Numbered from the stretch's first letter, positions 29,142-39,148 are shown. The stretch: DNA of 64,000 nucleotides from an uncultured Methanobrevibacter sp. (GCF_902769175.1 NZ_CACXNW010000009.1:1-64000), one strand, 5' to 3'. Numbers and translations are program-made. Notes: generated by a model from the letters alone, not told the origin.

Positions 29142-29840
29142 TTTTTTCATATTGGATTTTTGTTCTTTTTATAAACGATTTTATTAATTTTTGAATTTTT
29201 CAATTTTTGAATTTGTTAGTTTATTGTTGCTTATTTTCTTGTTTTTGTAACCTTGATGGTACATTCATGTAATCATATTGGTGTTTTAACAATTGTTATA
29301 TTTTTAGTTTTAACTAGGTTAAATCTTTTATATTGTTCTGATTTTAATTGAATAAATCTAATTTTAAATTTAAATGATTTTCTGTCTTGATTATTTAATT
29401 TAACTCGTTTAAAATCCTTTAAATAATATCAATTTTCTAATTTTATAGTTGATTTTTGTACTATTAATCTATCATTCCTTTATTTAATGAAAAACATTAT
29501 ATATGTTGTTTCACAATCTTTAATATAAGTAATAAGTTTTTAAATTATATTTTATTAATCCATAAAGACTAATTGATAAATACATTTTTAATTTAAGAAT
29601 TAAACCTTTATTTTTATTGATAAATACCTTTTTAATTTAAAGAATTAAACCTTTATTTTTTCTTATTAGTTTTTTCTAAATTATTAAAAAATAGTTTATA
29701 AAAAAAAACAACTTATTTCTTAAAGATTTAATTATATAAACTAAAATCAAAGCTTTAAGGAGACATAAAAAACTAAAGCTACGCTTTTAGAATATATGAA
29801 AGATACTTTTAGTTTAATTTGAAAAATTAAAGTGATTTTT
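29142..29840. other. 0.7-kb gap with a 44-bp repeat and the ABC-importer promoter
   Basis: No gene seen. ATTGATAAATAC begins a 44-bp repeat at 29572 and 29616. The promoter and dyad of the next gene lie at 29730-29790. The rest is A/T-rich without recognisable remnants of the missing transposase domain. Confidence 0.5.
29730..29790 (+). promoter_or_regulatory. promoter and imperfect dyad upstream of the ABC binding-protein gene
   Basis: TATA-like ATTATATAAA at 29731-29740; CTAAAGC (29773-29779) and GCTTTTAG (29783-29790) form an imperfect dyad shortly after the expected transcription start. It could be an operator for a nutrient-responsive regulator. Confidence 0.35.
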
Positions 29841-30782
29841 ATGGATAAAAAAATTCTTGCGATTATTGCTATTATTATTGTAGCTATTGTTGCTGTTGGA
29901 GCTTACTTTGCATTAGGTTCAAGTGATGACACCATAACTATCGGTCACTTGCCATCTGATCACGACACTGCAATGTATGTTGCAGAAGCTCAAAAACAGT
30001 ATGAGGCTCAAGGACTTAAAGTTGAAACTGTTCAATTTAACAATGGTGGAGACTTAATGACTGCTATGGCAAGTGGAGATGTAGATGTTGGTTATGTAGG
30101 AATTACTCCTGTATTGTCTTCCATTGAAAAAGGAGTTCCAGTAAAAGTAGTATCTGGTGCTCAAATTGAAGGTAGTGGAGTGGTTGTTGGAACCAACTCT
30201 GGAATTAACTCACTTGCAGACTTAAAAGGCAAAAAAGTAGGTACCCCTGGTGCAGCTACCATTCAAAACATGATCATTACCTATGGCCTTAACCAATCTG
30301 GTGTAGATGTAAAAGATGTAGAGCTTGTTTCAATGAAAGCAGCTCAAATGACTGACGCATTAAAAGCTGGTCAAATTGATGCTATGATTTGTTGGGAACC
30401 ATTCTCCTCTATTGCTGTTAAAAAGGGATATGGAAAATTGCTCGAAAACACTTCTGAAATCATCCCAGGACACCCATGTTGTGTAGTTGCAGCAAGACAA
30501 GACTTCATTGACAAACATCCTGAAGACCTTAAGAAGATCTTAGCAATTCACGAAAATGCTACAAAATTCACTAATGAAAACCCTAAAGAAGCAGCAGCTT
30601 TATTACCTGAAGACATTGTACCAGATAAGGACTTGCAAGCAAGTATCATTGAAGACACTGAATTTGTTTCTGGATTAGATGCAGACTACAAACAAAATGT
30701 AATGGACTTCATGCAACTTGGTGTAGATTTAGGATTATTGAAAGAACCTATTAGTGAAGATAAGATTTTTGCTAAAGTTTAA
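29841..30782 (+). CDS. ABC transporter substrate-binding protein, NitT/TauT type
   Basis: 313 residues from the ATG at 29841 (AAGTGA upstream; the GTG at 29832 is less likely). Residues 5-25 are a hydrophobic anchor (ILAIIAIIIVAIVAVGAYFA) without a lipobox cysteine, so the protein is probably held on the outer face of the membrane. The rest has the periplasmic-binding fold of the nitrate/sulfonate/taurine family: TIGHLPSDHDTAMYVAEAQ, the QYEAQGLKVE segment, ASGDVDVGYVGITPVLS, ADLKGKKVGTPG and ALKAGQIDAMICWEP. Captures a small anion or related ligand for the permease and ATPase encoded downstream. The ligand cannot be read from the sequence. Confidence 0.85.
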   Translation: MDKKILAIIAIIIVAIVAVGAYFALGSSDDTITIGHLPSDHDTAMYVAEAQKQYEAQGLKVETVQFNNGGDLMTAMASGDVDVGYVGITPVLSSIEKGVPVKVVSGAQIEGSGVVVGTNSGINSLADLKGKKVGTPGAATIQNMIITYGLNQSGVDVKDVELVSMKAAQMTDALKAGQIDAMICWEPFSSIAVKKGYGKLLENTSEIIPGHPCCVVAARQDFIDKHPEDLKKILAIHENATKFTNENPKEAAALLPEDIVPDKDLQASIIEDTEFVSGLDADYKQNVMDFMQLGVDLGLLKEPISEDKIFAKV

Positions 30783-30808
30783 GCAGTCTTAAATTATGTT
30801 AAATTTCA

Positions 30809-30845
30809 ATTAGTAGTTTTAAACTACTAATCCTATTTTTTATTT
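30809..30845 (+). terminator. hairpin terminator after the binding-protein gene
   Basis: ATTAGTAGTTT and AAACTACTAAT (30809-30831) form an 11-bp stem followed by CCTATTTTTTATTTTTTT. Separates this gene from the permease gene. Confidence 0.6.
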
Positions 30846-31079
30846 TTTTATTCATTTTTATTATTTATTATTTTATTAATCATTAAATTTTATTAATCAT
30901 TAATTTGTATTAATTTCATAAATTTCATAATTTCATATATTTCATAATTTCATAAATTTTATAAATTTTATTAGTTTATTGTATTTTTATTGTTTTTTGC
31001 TTATTTTAGCATCAATTTTCTTTATTCATTGTTTAAGCGATTTAATATTTTACCCTACTTTGCTTAAAATGAATATAAT

Positions 31080-31096
31080 TAGAAAGTTTATATATT
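31080..31096 (+). promoter_or_regulatory. BRE/TATA promoter of the permease-ATPase unit
   Basis: TAGAAAGTTTATATATT is a near-ideal archaeal promoter, about 120 nt before the permease start. With the hairpin at 30809 it suggests two transcripts. The rest of the 430-bp gap is low-complexity ATTTCATAA-like words. Confidence 0.55.
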
Positions 31097-31213
31097 ATGT
31101 TTTAATAATATAATAATATTATATAGTTTAGGGATTTAAGAGTATTTTAATCAATAGTTTTAAAAATACAGTTAAATTTCATTAAAAATTAAATAATTAT
31201 AGCTAGTGATAAT

Positions 31214-31957
31214 GTGAATATAGATAGAAGAGTTTTACCATTTATTTTACCTATTTTACTTATTATAGTATGGTATTTAATTACTGATGGCTTGAATTTA
31301 GTTCCTTATTATATCTTGCCTAGTCCATTGGATGTATGCAATGCTGCATTAAAATTGGTGGCAAATGGAAAATTATTGGATCACACCATCAGTACCTTAA
31401 CTAAAGTATTCTCCGGTATCATTTTAGCAGCTGTTGTAGCTATTCCTTTAGGTATCATTTTAGGTTGGTATGAAACCTTAGATGAATTCACTTCATTGGT
31501 AATCAGTATTTTAAGACCTATTCCACCTATCGCTTGGATTCCATTCTCCATTTTATGGTTTGGTATAGGATTGCCTTCAGCTGTATTCGTAATCTTTATC
31601 GGTTGTGTATTCTCAGTATTGGTTTACACCATTGATGGTGTAAAAAGAACTGATAAGGTCTTGATTGAAGCAGCCCATACTTTAGGTGCAAATAATTGGG
31701 ACATTTTATATAAAGTCGTATTGCCATCAGCTCTTCCATATATTGTATCTGGTCTTAAGGTAGGTGTAAGTATTGCATTGATGTGTACTGTATCTGCTGA
31801 AATGATTGCTTCAAGCAAAGGTTTAGGATACATGATCTTGACTGCAAGTCAACTATTCGATCCAGGTACTATGGTAGTTGGTATGGTAATCATAGGTATT
31901 ATTGGAATCTTATTTGACGTAGCATTTAGAAAGGTACAGTCTAAGATTTTCTGGTAA
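31214..31957 (+). CDS. ABC transporter permease, NitT/TauT type
   Basis: 247 residues, start GTG at 31214. About six membrane helices; the cytoplasmic EAA loop, EAAHTLGANNWDILYKVVLP (about residues 153-172), contacts the ATPase. Family motifs include RPIPPIAWIPFSILWFGIG. Forms the membrane channel with the ATP-binding protein, whose gene starts 95 bp downstream, and receives ligand from the binding protein encoded upstream. The 430-bp gap to that gene is unusual for such operons. Confidence 0.88.
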   Translation: MNIDRRVLPFILPILLIIVWYLITDGLNLVPYYILPSPLDVCNAALKLVANGKLLDHTISTLTKVFSGIILAAVVAIPLGIILGWYETLDEFTSLVISILRPIPPIAWIPFSILWFGIGLPSAVFVIFIGCVFSVLVYTIDGVKRTDKVLIEAAHTLGANNWDILYKVVLPSALPYIVSGLKVGVSIALMCTVSAEMIASSKGLGYMILTASQLFDPGTMVVGMVIIGIIGILFDVAFRKVQSKIFW

Positions 31958-32052
31958 TTTGGAAAAGAATATTTAATTAAGTTAGATATTCAAGATAATG
32001 TTTATATTATGAATGTATTATTCGATTAATTTTATATATCGAAGGTGTTATA

Positions 32053-32805
32053 TTGGCAATTGATATTAAGAACATATCTAAATCATTTACAACAAAAGAT
32101 AAGGAATTTACCGCATTAAAGGATGTAAATCTCCATGTTGACGATGGTGAATTGATTTGTCTTTTAGGGCCATCTGGTTGTGGAAAGACAACCCTTTTAA
32201 GAATGGTTGCTGGTTTGGAAACTGCTGACAGCGGTGAGATTTATGATAGAGGCGAACTTGTAGAAGGCCCTTCAAGAGAAAGAGGATTTATTTTCCAGCA
32301 ATATTCCCTATTCCCTTGGCTAAATGTTTTGGATAATGTAATGTTTGGTTTGAATTTATCTGGAGAGAACAGTAAAGAGGAAAATCTTGCTGCTGCAGAA
32401 AGATATTTGGAAAGAGTGGGATTAGCTGATTTCAAATACAGTTATCCTCATGAGCTTTCCGGTGGTATGAAACAAAGAGTGGCTATTATTCGTTCCTTAT
32501 TAAACCACACTCCTGTTTTGCTAATGGATGAGCCATTTTCTGCAGTTGACATGTTAAATAGGCATAGCTTGCAAGAGCAATTGATTGGTGTTTGGAAAAG
32601 GTTTAACACAACAATTCTTTTTGTCACTCACGATGTTGACGAAGCTGTTTATTTAGCTGATAAGATTGTAGTGATGGATAAAAGGCCAGGCAGAATAAAA
32701 GATGTTGTGGAAGTTCCTCTTGAACGTCCAAGACAAAGGGAATCAAGAGAGTTTTTAAATTTCCAAGATGAGGTTGAAAAACTTTTAGGAGTTTGGGAAC
32801 CTTAA
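32053..32805 (+). CDS. ABC transporter ATP-binding protein, NitT/TauT type
   Basis: 250 residues. Start is TTG at 32053, supported by GAAGGTG just upstream. Walker A GPSGCGKTT (39-47), Q-loop in FIFQQYSLFPWL, signature LSGGMKQR (about 135-142), Walker B VLLMDEP (about 155-161) and H-loop THD. Energises the importer; the FPWLNVLDNV stretch after the Q-loop is typical of the nitrate/sulfonate/taurine class. The last 11 codons and the stop are duplicated immediately downstream. Confidence 0.9.
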   Translation: MAIDIKNISKSFTTKDKEFTALKDVNLHVDDGELICLLGPSGCGKTTLLRMVAGLETADSGEIYDRGELVEGPSRERGFIFQQYSLFPWLNVLDNVMFGLNLSGENSKEENLAAAERYLERVGLADFKYSYPHELSGGMKQRVAIIRSLLNHTPVLLMDEPFSAVDMLNRHSLQEQLIGVWKRFNTTILFVTHDVDEAVYLADKIVVMDKRPGRIKDVVEVPLERPRQRESREFLNFQDEVEKLLGVWEP

Positions 32806-32870
32806 TTATAATTGGTTTTTTAGTTGAAAAACTTTTAGGAGTTTGGGAATCTTAATTATAATTGGTTTTT
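32773..32870. repeat. 50-bp tandem duplication of the ATPase gene's 3' end
   Basis: GTTGAAAAACTTTTAGGAGT begins at 32773 and again at 32823. The copies, including the stop codon and ATTATAATTGGTTTTT, are identical except for one or two bases. The second copy is outside the gene. Confidence 0.9.
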
Positions 32871-32899
32871 AAACTTTAGTTTGAATCTTGATACAAAAC

Positions 32900-32935
32900 T
32901 TATCACTTTTATAGTGATAATTCTTTTTTTATTTT
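32900..32935 (+). terminator. hairpin terminator of the ABC-importer unit
   Basis: TTATCACT (32900-32907) and AGTGATAA (32913-32920) form an 8-bp stem with a 5-nt loop, followed by TTCTTTTTTTATTTTTC. Confidence 0.7.
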
Positions 32936-33077
32936 TCTTTAATTCTTTAAAAAAGATTTTAGTTATTATTTTTTAAAAAAAGTTTAAACTATTTATTCTT
33001 TAAAAGATTTGTGTCATTATTTTTTAAAAAAAGTTTAAGCTATTTAATTCTAAAAAAAGAGATTGCTATTTTTAATT

Positions 33078-33869
33078 TTATAATGTTTTTGAATTGAAAT
33101 TAGGATTTAAAGTGCCGTATCTACCATTTTTAACGGATTCATAAATGAATTTGGTAGACTTTTCAATAGCTATTTTTAAATTGTCCTCATCTTTACTGTT
33201 TTTATTTTCATTCTTTAGCAAAATAAGATTTGCACAAATTGCAGCAGATAAGCTGCAACCGGTTCCATGCAAATTGTCTGTTTTGATTAAATCTTGATGC
33301 AATGTAATAAGTTCATCCTTTTCCTTATTGTAAATGATGTTTGTTCCGTTGAGATGCCCTCCTGTAATCATCACATTACAGTATTTACCAATCTCATAAG
33401 CTGCTTCCTTTGCATCATCGGCATCATTGATTGTTAATCCAGATAGCTTTTCAGCTTCTGAAACGTTTGGAGTAACAAGAAGTGTTTTCTTAAGAAGATA
33501 TTTTTTCAATGCATCAGCTATTTCCATCTTTGCAAGTGCATCCCCTGCACTAGCTACCATCACTGGATCAACAACTATGCTTAAATCATATTCTTCCACC
33601 TTTTTGCTTACAAGTTGGATGATTTTCTTTGAGTATAATAGTCCTGTCTTTGAGTATTTGATGGTGTACTCATCAAAAATAGAATCAATCTGCTCTGAGA
33701 TATAGGTAGTGCTTACAGGTTCAACGGAAAACACTTTTTTAGGATTTTGTGCAGTAAGTGCAGTAACTGCAGCACATGCATGAACTCCATGTGCAGCCAT
33801 TGTCTTGATGTCAGTGCTTATTCCCGCTCCTCCTGAAGGGTCAAAACCTGCAATTGATAGTCCTATCAT
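33078..33869 (-). CDS. thiD: hydroxymethylpyrimidine/phosphomethylpyrimidine kinase
   Basis: Phosphorylates HMP and HMP-phosphate to HMP-diphosphate, the pyrimidine half of thiamine. 263 residues, ribokinase fold: GFDPSGGAGISTDIKTMAAH (8-27), AVTALTAQN, VVDPVMVASAGDAL and the anion-hole/catalytic motif HGTGCSLSAAI. Not fused to ThiN, unlike many archaeal homologues, as it ends soon after the kinase domain. ATG behind AATGTGATATT. It lies 88 bp after cofC on the same strand and may be co-transcribed, though the pathways are unrelated. Confidence 0.92.
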   Translation of the reverse strand: MIGLSIAGFDPSGGAGISTDIKTMAAHGVHACAAVTALTAQNPKKVFSVEPVSTTYISEQIDSIFDEYTIKYSKTGLLYSKKIIQLVSKKVEEYDLSIVVDPVMVASAGDALAKMEIADALKKYLLKKTLLVTPNVSEAEKLSGLTINDADDAKEAAYEIGKYCNVMITGGHLNGTNIIYNKEKDELITLHQDLIKTDNLHGTGCSLSAAICANLILLKNENKNSKDEDNLKIAIEKSTKFIYESVKNGRYGTLNPNFNSKTL

Positions 33870-33957
33870 AATATCACATTAATTATCTTTTTTTTTTTTA
33901 TTTATTTGTGAAAAAGGATTATTCTTCTTCAAATTCTATAATCTATAATCAAACAGT

Positions 33958-34665
33958 TTATTCATCTCTTGTAACCTTAAGCCTTTCATGGCCATGGCAG
34001 GATTCCACTTTGATTCCAAGTGATTCCAAATATTTTTTAGTTTCAGTTCCATTTCCATGAAGCATGATTTCTCCAAGGTCTTCAGTTGTATTGACATCCA
34101 ATGCCATATAGAATGAATCATGAACCAATGGAGCTAATTTCTTCCTTTCAGCGTCTTCAATATGCTTTTTAAAGCTGAATCCTCCGAATTTCATATCAAT
34201 TGACAATGGTTTTATAATCAATGTATTTGTTCCTCCTCCTTTTGAAGGGACAATGATGAAATCAAGATTTTTAGCTTGATCAATGAGAAGCTTAACATTG
34301 GTTTTGCCTATTAATGGAATGTCAGATGGTAAAATGATGACTTTTCTGGTTTTCTTTCTTGACCATTTCATAGCTTGTTTCAATGCTTTGTTTAATGCAT
34401 TTTCATTGCCATCCTTTGAAACTTTAGAAAGCTTGTGGTCTTCCTCAATAATTGTAGTAAGTCCTAATTCTTCAGCATATGCTAAAACATCATCATCTTT
34501 ACTTATTATAACTATTTTATCTACAATAGGCTTTAATGTGTCTGTTATATCTTTTAACATGGCTTTTAGGAGATTTTCTCTTTCTTCAGGTGATAAAAAA
34601 GGAGATAATCTGGTTTTAGCATGTGCAAATTGGTTTACAGGAATTATTGCATATATTTTATCCAT
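33958..34665 (-). CDS. cofC: 2-phospho-L-lactate guanylyltransferase
   Basis: Activates 2-phospho-L-lactate (or PEP) with GTP in coenzyme F420 synthesis, giving the donor used by CofD. 235 residues, nucleotidyltransferase fold. N-terminal AIIPVNQFAHAKTRLSPFLS with the family's K-(T/S)-RL motif, VIIISKDDDV, ILPSDIPLIGKTNVKLL and the GGGTNTLIIKP segment. ATG preceded by TAAGAGGAATGTAA. Part of a minus-strand series proS-cofC-thiD; the 150-bp gap to proS contains a hairpin, so cofC probably has its own start. Confidence 0.93.
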   Translation of the reverse strand: MDKIYAIIPVNQFAHAKTRLSPFLSPEERENLLKAMLKDITDTLKPIVDKIVIISKDDDVLAYAEELGLTTIIEEDHKLSKVSKDGNENALNKALKQAMKWSRKKTRKVIILPSDIPLIGKTNVKLLIDQAKNLDFIIVPSKGGGTNTLIIKPLSIDMKFGGFSFKKHIEDAERKKLAPLVHDSFYMALDVNTTEDLGEIMLHGNGTETKKYLESLGIKVESCHGHERLKVTRDE

Positions 34666-34787
34666 TTACATTCCTCTTAAAATTTTATAAAGTTATGATT
34701 GATTTTTATGTTTAAATTCTTAATTTTTCTAAAATTTGTTTATTTGTTTTTGAACCTAAACGGAGAGTGAAAAGATTTTGGTCAAGG

Positions 34788-34810
34788 TTTTTGAGCCATA
34801 GGCTCAAAAA
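34788..34810 (-). terminator. GC-containing hairpin after proS
   Basis: TTTTTGAGCC (34788-34797) and GGCTCAAAAA (34801-34810) form a perfect 10-bp stem with a 3-nt loop, 5 bp past the proS stop codon. No long T tract follows on the minus strand, but the stem is the most stable in this area. Confidence 0.6.
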
Positions 34811-34815
34811 GCTTG

Positions 34816-36222
34816 TTAATAAGTTTTTGCCATTAGTGCAAGATGTTTAGCTGGCTTGCCACAATGTGGGCAGACCTCGTCGGTTTCAATGTCTTCTTCA
34901 TTGATACCAAGGATATCTACCTCGGTTTCCTCTTCGATTGCCTTCCCACAGTCTTCTTCTCCACACCAGTAGAATTTGATAACTTTTCCTTCATCAACAA
35001 GTTCAGAAACATTGTCAAGACTTTCTACAGTAACTATTTTTTCCTCTTGTTTTTTCCAGGCATTGGCTTTTAGGTTTTCTTCAACTTCAATCAATAATGA
35101 GTCCACTTTTTCAGCTACATCATCATCTAAGCTGATTTCAATCTTTTCACCTGTGTCTCTTCTTCCAAGGATTGCTACATTGTTATTCAAGTCTCTTGGT
35201 CCTAATTCAAATCTAAGTGGGGTTCCTTTCAATTCCCAATCAAAGAATTTCTTTCCTGGCCTAATGTCTCTGGTATCCATTTGGACTCTTATTCCTTTAG
35301 CTTCCAATGCATCCTTGATCTCATTACATTTAGCCATCACTTCTTCTCCCCCATCCTTAAATATGATAGGGATTATTGTGATTTGTTTTGGTGAGATTTC
35401 TGGAGGCAATTGGAGACCTTTTTCATCTCCATGAGCTGCAATTGCTGCTGCAATTACCCTGTCGGAAATTCCATAACATGTCTGATAAGCATATTCGTGA
35501 TTTCCTTCCTTGTTTTCAAAAGTGATTTCAAAGGTTTTTGCAAAGGTTTGGCCTAAGTTATGAACTGTTCCTATTTGGAGGGTTTTTCCATCTGGCATGA
35601 TTGTATCAAATGCCATTGTGTATTCAGCTCCAGGGAATTTGTCCCAAACAGGCCTTTTGCTAAGTAAGTAAGCTATTCCAAGTCCATCAAAGAACTTTTT
35701 ATAAAGTTCAATTCCAGTTTCAACTTGTGCAGCTACCTCTTCAGCGCTTGAATGGACAGTGTGTGCCTCTGCAAAAGTTGTGATCTCCCTTACTCTGATG
35801 AGAGGTCTTGTATGTTTGGTTTCGTATCTGAATGTATTCACTACTTGGTACTGCTTGATTGGCAAGTCAATATGTGATCTTACCCATAAGGAAAACATTG
35901 GATACATAGCGGTTTCACTGGTTGGCCTGATAGCTAACTTTTCATTTAGCTCAGTTTGTCCACCATGAGTTACCCAGTATACCTCATCTTCAAATCCTTT
36001 TACATGAATTCCCTCTTTTGCAAGTTCAGCTTCAGGGATAAGCAAAGGATATAGGGTTTCATCATGTTCCTTATCCATCAAGTCTCTAAATATGTTTAAA
36101 GTAGCTCTTCTTATTTGAAATCCGTAAGGAAGCCATACTGCCATTCCTTTTATAGGATATCTTGAGTCTGTTATCTCTGCATTTTCTAAAATATCATGGA
36201 ACCATTCACTAAAATTTTCCAC
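34816..36222 (-). CDS. proS: prolyl-tRNA synthetase, archaeal/eukaryotic type
   Basis: Class II synthetase charging tRNA(Pro). 468 residues, the compact archaeal form without the bacterial editing insertion. Motif 2 region in [23 protein letters not shown], proline-site [15 protein letters not shown], motif 3 in [20 protein letters not shown], then the anticodon-binding domain and a C-terminal zinc domain (CGEEDCGK...CPHCGK) ending in the conserved Tyr (MAKTY). GTG start at 36222, supported by TTAGGTGATAAT upstream. Divergent from egsA across 464 bp. Confidence 0.95.
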   Translation of the reverse strand: MENFSEWFHDILENAEITDSRYPIKGMAVWLPYGFQIRRATLNIFRDLMDKEHDETLYPLLIPEAELAKEGIHVKGFEDEVYWVTHGGQTELNEKLAIRPTSETAMYPMFSLWVRSHIDLPIKQYQVVNTFRYETKHTRPLIRVREITTFAEAHTVHSSAEEVAAQVETGIELYKKFFDGLGIAYLLSKRPVWDKFPGAEYTMAFDTIMPDGKTLQIGTVHNLGQTFAKTFEITFENKEGNHEYAYQTCYGISDRVIAAAIAAHGDEKGLQLPPEISPKQITIIPIIFKDGGEEVMAKCNEIKDALEAKGIRVQMDTRDIRPGKKFFDWELKGTPLRFELGPRDLNNNVAILGRRDTGEKIEISLDDDVAEKVDSLLIEVEENLKANAWKKQEEKIVTVESLDNVSELVDEGKVIKFYWCGEEDCGKAIEEETEVDILGINEEDIETDEVCPHCGKPAKHLALMAKTY

Positions 36223-36686
36223 ATTATCACCTAATAATAAAATAATAAGTCTAATTTTGAAAAATAACTAATATTCAATAATTTAATTTAATATAAATTT
36301 ATAAATTTTAGATAAATTTAATTATTAACTCATATATTAGTTAATAATATTATTAATATGTTTTTAATTAATTATATAGTTTTTTAGTTTAAACATTTTT
36401 ATAAAATCCCTTTTTTATCTTTTGAATTTGAATTTGCTCTTATTTGCATGATTTTATTTTTCTAAATTCTTTTTTTAAATCAAATAGTGTCTTATCAATT
36501 TGCTTTTGAAGAATTTTAAATCAAATATAAATAAGTCTATCAATTTCTTTTTAAAGATTTATAAATCAAAACTTATTTAATTTATAGAAAACATATATTA
36601 AATTAATATTTAATTAACATGCTAAAGAATTTAAAGAATATTACAGATTCAAATTATATGTCAAATTTAATTTTTAAGGAGATAAT
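36223..36686. other. 464-bp divergent intergenic region, proS / egsA
   Basis: A/T-rich, with several TATA-like words (e.g. TTATATAGTTT near 36375 and ACATATATTAAATT near 36592) that could serve either gene. No repeat, RNA or ORF recognised. Confidence 0.4.
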
Positions 36687-37730
36687 ATGGATTCTAAAAC
36701 AATTCAAATGCCAAGAGAAGTGCATATTGGACCTAATGTTCTTGATGACATAGGAGAAATATGTAAAAATTTACGTTTATTTGATGAAGCTCTTGTTGTA
36801 TCTGGTTCCCATACATTTGATGTGGCAGGGAAGCAAACTGTGGAAGCTTTGGAAAAATCAGATTTTGGAGTTGATGTAGTAAAGATCAAGGATGCTTCAA
36901 TGGCATCTGTTGAACTTGTACAGGAGAAGATAGCTAATGCTTCTGTAGTCTTAGGTGTTGGGGGAGGTACAATTATTGATGTTGCAAAGCTTGCTTCAAC
37001 CAATGCACACAATTACTTCATTTCAGTTCCAACAACTGCTTCTCACGATGGTATTGCATCTCCAATGGCATCAATAAAAAATAAAGAAGGGTCCGTTTCT
37101 AAAAATGCAAATTCTCCAATGGCTGTTGTAGCAGATACCGGCATTATCAATTCATCTCCTTTTAGATTAATTGCCTCTGGCTGTGCAGATATTGTCTCTA
37201 ATTATACTGCGATAAAAGATTGGAAATTGGCTTACAGATTAAGAAATGAATCTTACAGTGAATCTGCATCTGCCTTATCTGAAATGACTGCAAAGCTCAT
37301 TATAAACTCTTCTGGAAGCATTAAAGAAGGTCTTGAAGAAAGTGCACGCATTGTAGTTAAATCATTATTCAGCAGTGGTATGGCAATAAGCATTGCAGGT
37401 TCCAGTAGACCTGCAAGCGGTTCTGAACACTTATTCAGTCATGCATTGGATAAGATAGCTAAAAATCCTGCATTGCATGGTGAGCAATGTGGTGTAGGTG
37501 CCATTATGATGATGCATTTGCATGGTGGAAATTGGAAATCCATTCAAAATATATTAAAAACCATTGGTGCTGCAACAACTGCTTCAGAATTAGGTATTGA
37601 TGATGATGAGATTATTGAGGCATTGACAATAGCTCATACAATTAGACCTGAAAGATATACAATCTTGGGAGATAATGGCCTTACAAGAGATGCAGCTATT
37701 AAGTTAGCTAAAAAGACTGAAGTTATTTAA
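36687..37730 (+). CDS. egsA: sn-glycerol-1-phosphate dehydrogenase
   Basis: Reduces dihydroxyacetone phosphate to sn-glycerol-1-phosphate, which sets the archaeal stereochemistry of membrane ether lipids; a hallmark archaeal gene. 347 residues. NAD(P)-binding [13 protein letters not shown] (about 91-103), [18 protein letters not shown], and Zn ligands in [16 protein letters not shown] (Asp), [12 protein letters not shown] (His) and [20 protein letters not shown] behind TTAAGGAGATAAT. Neighbours on the same strand are separated by 70-190 bp, so a loose operon with UPF0179 and rpiA is possible. Confidence 0.96.
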   Translation: MDSKTIQMPREVHIGPNVLDDIGEICKNLRLFDEALVVSGSHTFDVAGKQTVEALEKSDFGVDVVKIKDASMASVELVQEKIANASVVLGVGGGTIIDVAKLASTNAHNYFISVPTTASHDGIASPMASIKNKEGSVSKNANSPMAVVADTGIINSSPFRLIASGCADIVSNYTAIKDWKLAYRLRNESYSESASALSEMTAKLIINSSGSIKEGLEESARIVVKSLFSSGMAISIAGSSRPASGSEHLFSHALDKIAKNPALHGEQCGVGAIMMMHLHGGNWKSIQNILKTIGAATTASELGIDDDEIIEALTIAHTIRPERYTILGDNGLTRDAAIKLAKKTEVI

Positions 37731-37921
37731 TTGATTTGATATAGTATGGAAAAATAAGCATTTTATTTGTCTCTTGAATTTCATTAATTTTTTTTGAAAA
37801 TTTTTGTTTATAATTTTTCATATTAAATTCTCTTTAAAATTATTCTTCTTTAAATTTTTAGTGTGTTATTGCTTGAAAAATAATTTGGAGTGTCTTAAAA
37901 AATTTAAATTAGGATGATTAT

Positions 37922-38362
37922 ATGATTACATTGATTGGAAAGGAATTAGCAAAGGAAGGAGTGAGTTTTGTATTTCATGAGCCCATGGAAGAATGTACTA
38001 ATTGCAGGTTCAAGGCATCTTGTATAGATTCATTAGAGGAAGGGCATAGGTATGTAATTACAGAAGTTCGGGATGTTGAACAGAAATGTCCTATTCATGA
38101 AGGTGAAAAGGTTAATGTGGTAGTTGTTGAAGATGCTGAATTCACTATTTTAACTGATAAAAAAGGAGTTTTTGAAGGTTCAACATTTGATTTTGGTCGT
38201 AACGGATGTTCAAATAAGGACTGCGATTATAGGCATATGTGTTTCCCAGAAGGAATCTCTAAAGATGAAAAAGGAATTTATGTTAAGGATTTAGGTAAAT
38301 TCAAAGACTGTCCACGTGAAAAGTCCTTGCAAAAATGCATAGTAAAAATATATGATAAATAA
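37922..38362 (+). CDS. UPF0179 family protein
   Basis: 146 residues, an archaeal family of unknown function. Eight cysteines in pairs typical of the family, e.g. CTNCRFKASC (25-34), CPIH (61-64), GCSNKDCDYRHMC and CPREKSLQKC, suggest binding of zinc or an Fe-S cluster. ATG at 37922 after TAGGATGATT. Sits between egsA and rpiA on the same strand. Confidence 0.85.
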   Translation: MITLIGKELAKEGVSFVFHEPMEECTNCRFKASCIDSLEEGHRYVITEVRDVEQKCPIHEGEKVNVVVVEDAEFTILTDKKGVFEGSTFDFGRNGCSNKDCDYRHMCFPEGISKDEKGIYVKDLGKFKDCPREKSLQKCIVKIYDK

Positions 38363-38440
38363 AGGTTATAGATGTTTAAAAGTTAATATTGAGTTTTAAA
38401 ATCTAATCATTAGGTAAATAATTGTTATTTGGTGTTAATT

Positions 38441-39109
38441 ATGAGTCAAATGAAAAAAGATTGCGGTTATGCCGCAGCTGATTTGGTAAAAGATGGTCAA
38501 GTCTTAGGGCTTGGAACTGGTTCAACAACTCTTTACTTTATTGAAAAAGTAGGTATGAGAGTTAGAGATGAAGGAATTGAAGTGATTGGAATTCCTACTT
38601 CTTTCCAATCCAGATTGCTTGCTCGTCAATGGAATATTCCATTAACTGACCTTAGCGAACATGAAATTGATTTGGCTGTAGATGGTGCTGATGAGATTGA
38701 TCCTGACTTCAATTTAATTAAAGGTGGAGGAGCAGCACATACTTTAGAAAAGATTGTTGATTATTCTGCAGATGAATTGGTTATCATTGCTGATGAATCT
38801 AAACTTGTTGATGTTTTAGGAGCTTTCCCACTTCCAATTGAAATTATTCCAGAATCCTTAAATCCTGTTACAAAAGCTTTAGAGGTTATGGGAGGTAAAG
38901 TTGAAGTAAGGATGGGTCAAGCTAAAGACGGTCCTGTCATAACTGATAATGGAAACTTTATCTTGGATGTGGCATTTGGTCAAATTGAAAACCCTATTCC
39001 TATGGAAAAAGAGTTAAACACTATTCCTGGAGTTGTAGAGAACGGTTTATTCACTGAAATGGTTGATAAAGTTATCATAGGTTCTAAAGATGGTGTAAAA
39101 TATTTATAA
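38441..39109 (+). CDS. rpiA: ribose-5-phosphate isomerase A
   Basis: Interconverts ribose-5-phosphate and ribulose-5-phosphate, supplying ribose for nucleotides. 222 residues from the ATG at 38441, chosen over an earlier in-frame start at 38429 because GGTG lies 7-10 nt upstream. Motifs: GLGTGSTT, GIPTSFQSR, DLAVDGADEID, LIKGGGAAHTLEKI and the C-terminal GVVENGLFTEMVD. Followed after 39 bp by a small membrane-protein gene. Confidence 0.95.
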   Translation: MSQMKKDCGYAAADLVKDGQVLGLGTGSTTLYFIEKVGMRVRDEGIEVIGIPTSFQSRLLARQWNIPLTDLSEHEIDLAVDGADEIDPDFNLIKGGGAAHTLEKIVDYSADELVIIADESKLVDVLGAFPLPIEIIPESLNPVTKALEVMGGKVEVRMGQAKDGPVITDNGNFILDVAFGQIENPIPMEKELNTIPGVVENGLFTEMVDKVIIGSKDGVKYL

Positions 39110-39148
39110 TTCATCTTTTTAGAATTTATTTTAGATTTTGGTGATAAA

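Noticed and set aside
29730-29830. Riboswitch upstream of the ABC binding-protein gene
   Set aside because: Only one short imperfect dyad is present; no conserved aptamer core (TPP, SAM, Moco or others) could be recognised.
29841-33869. ABC importer assigned to thiamine precursor uptake because thiD is near
   Set aside because: thiD is on the opposite strand in another unit, and the binding protein has general NitT/TauT features; no ligand can be deduced.
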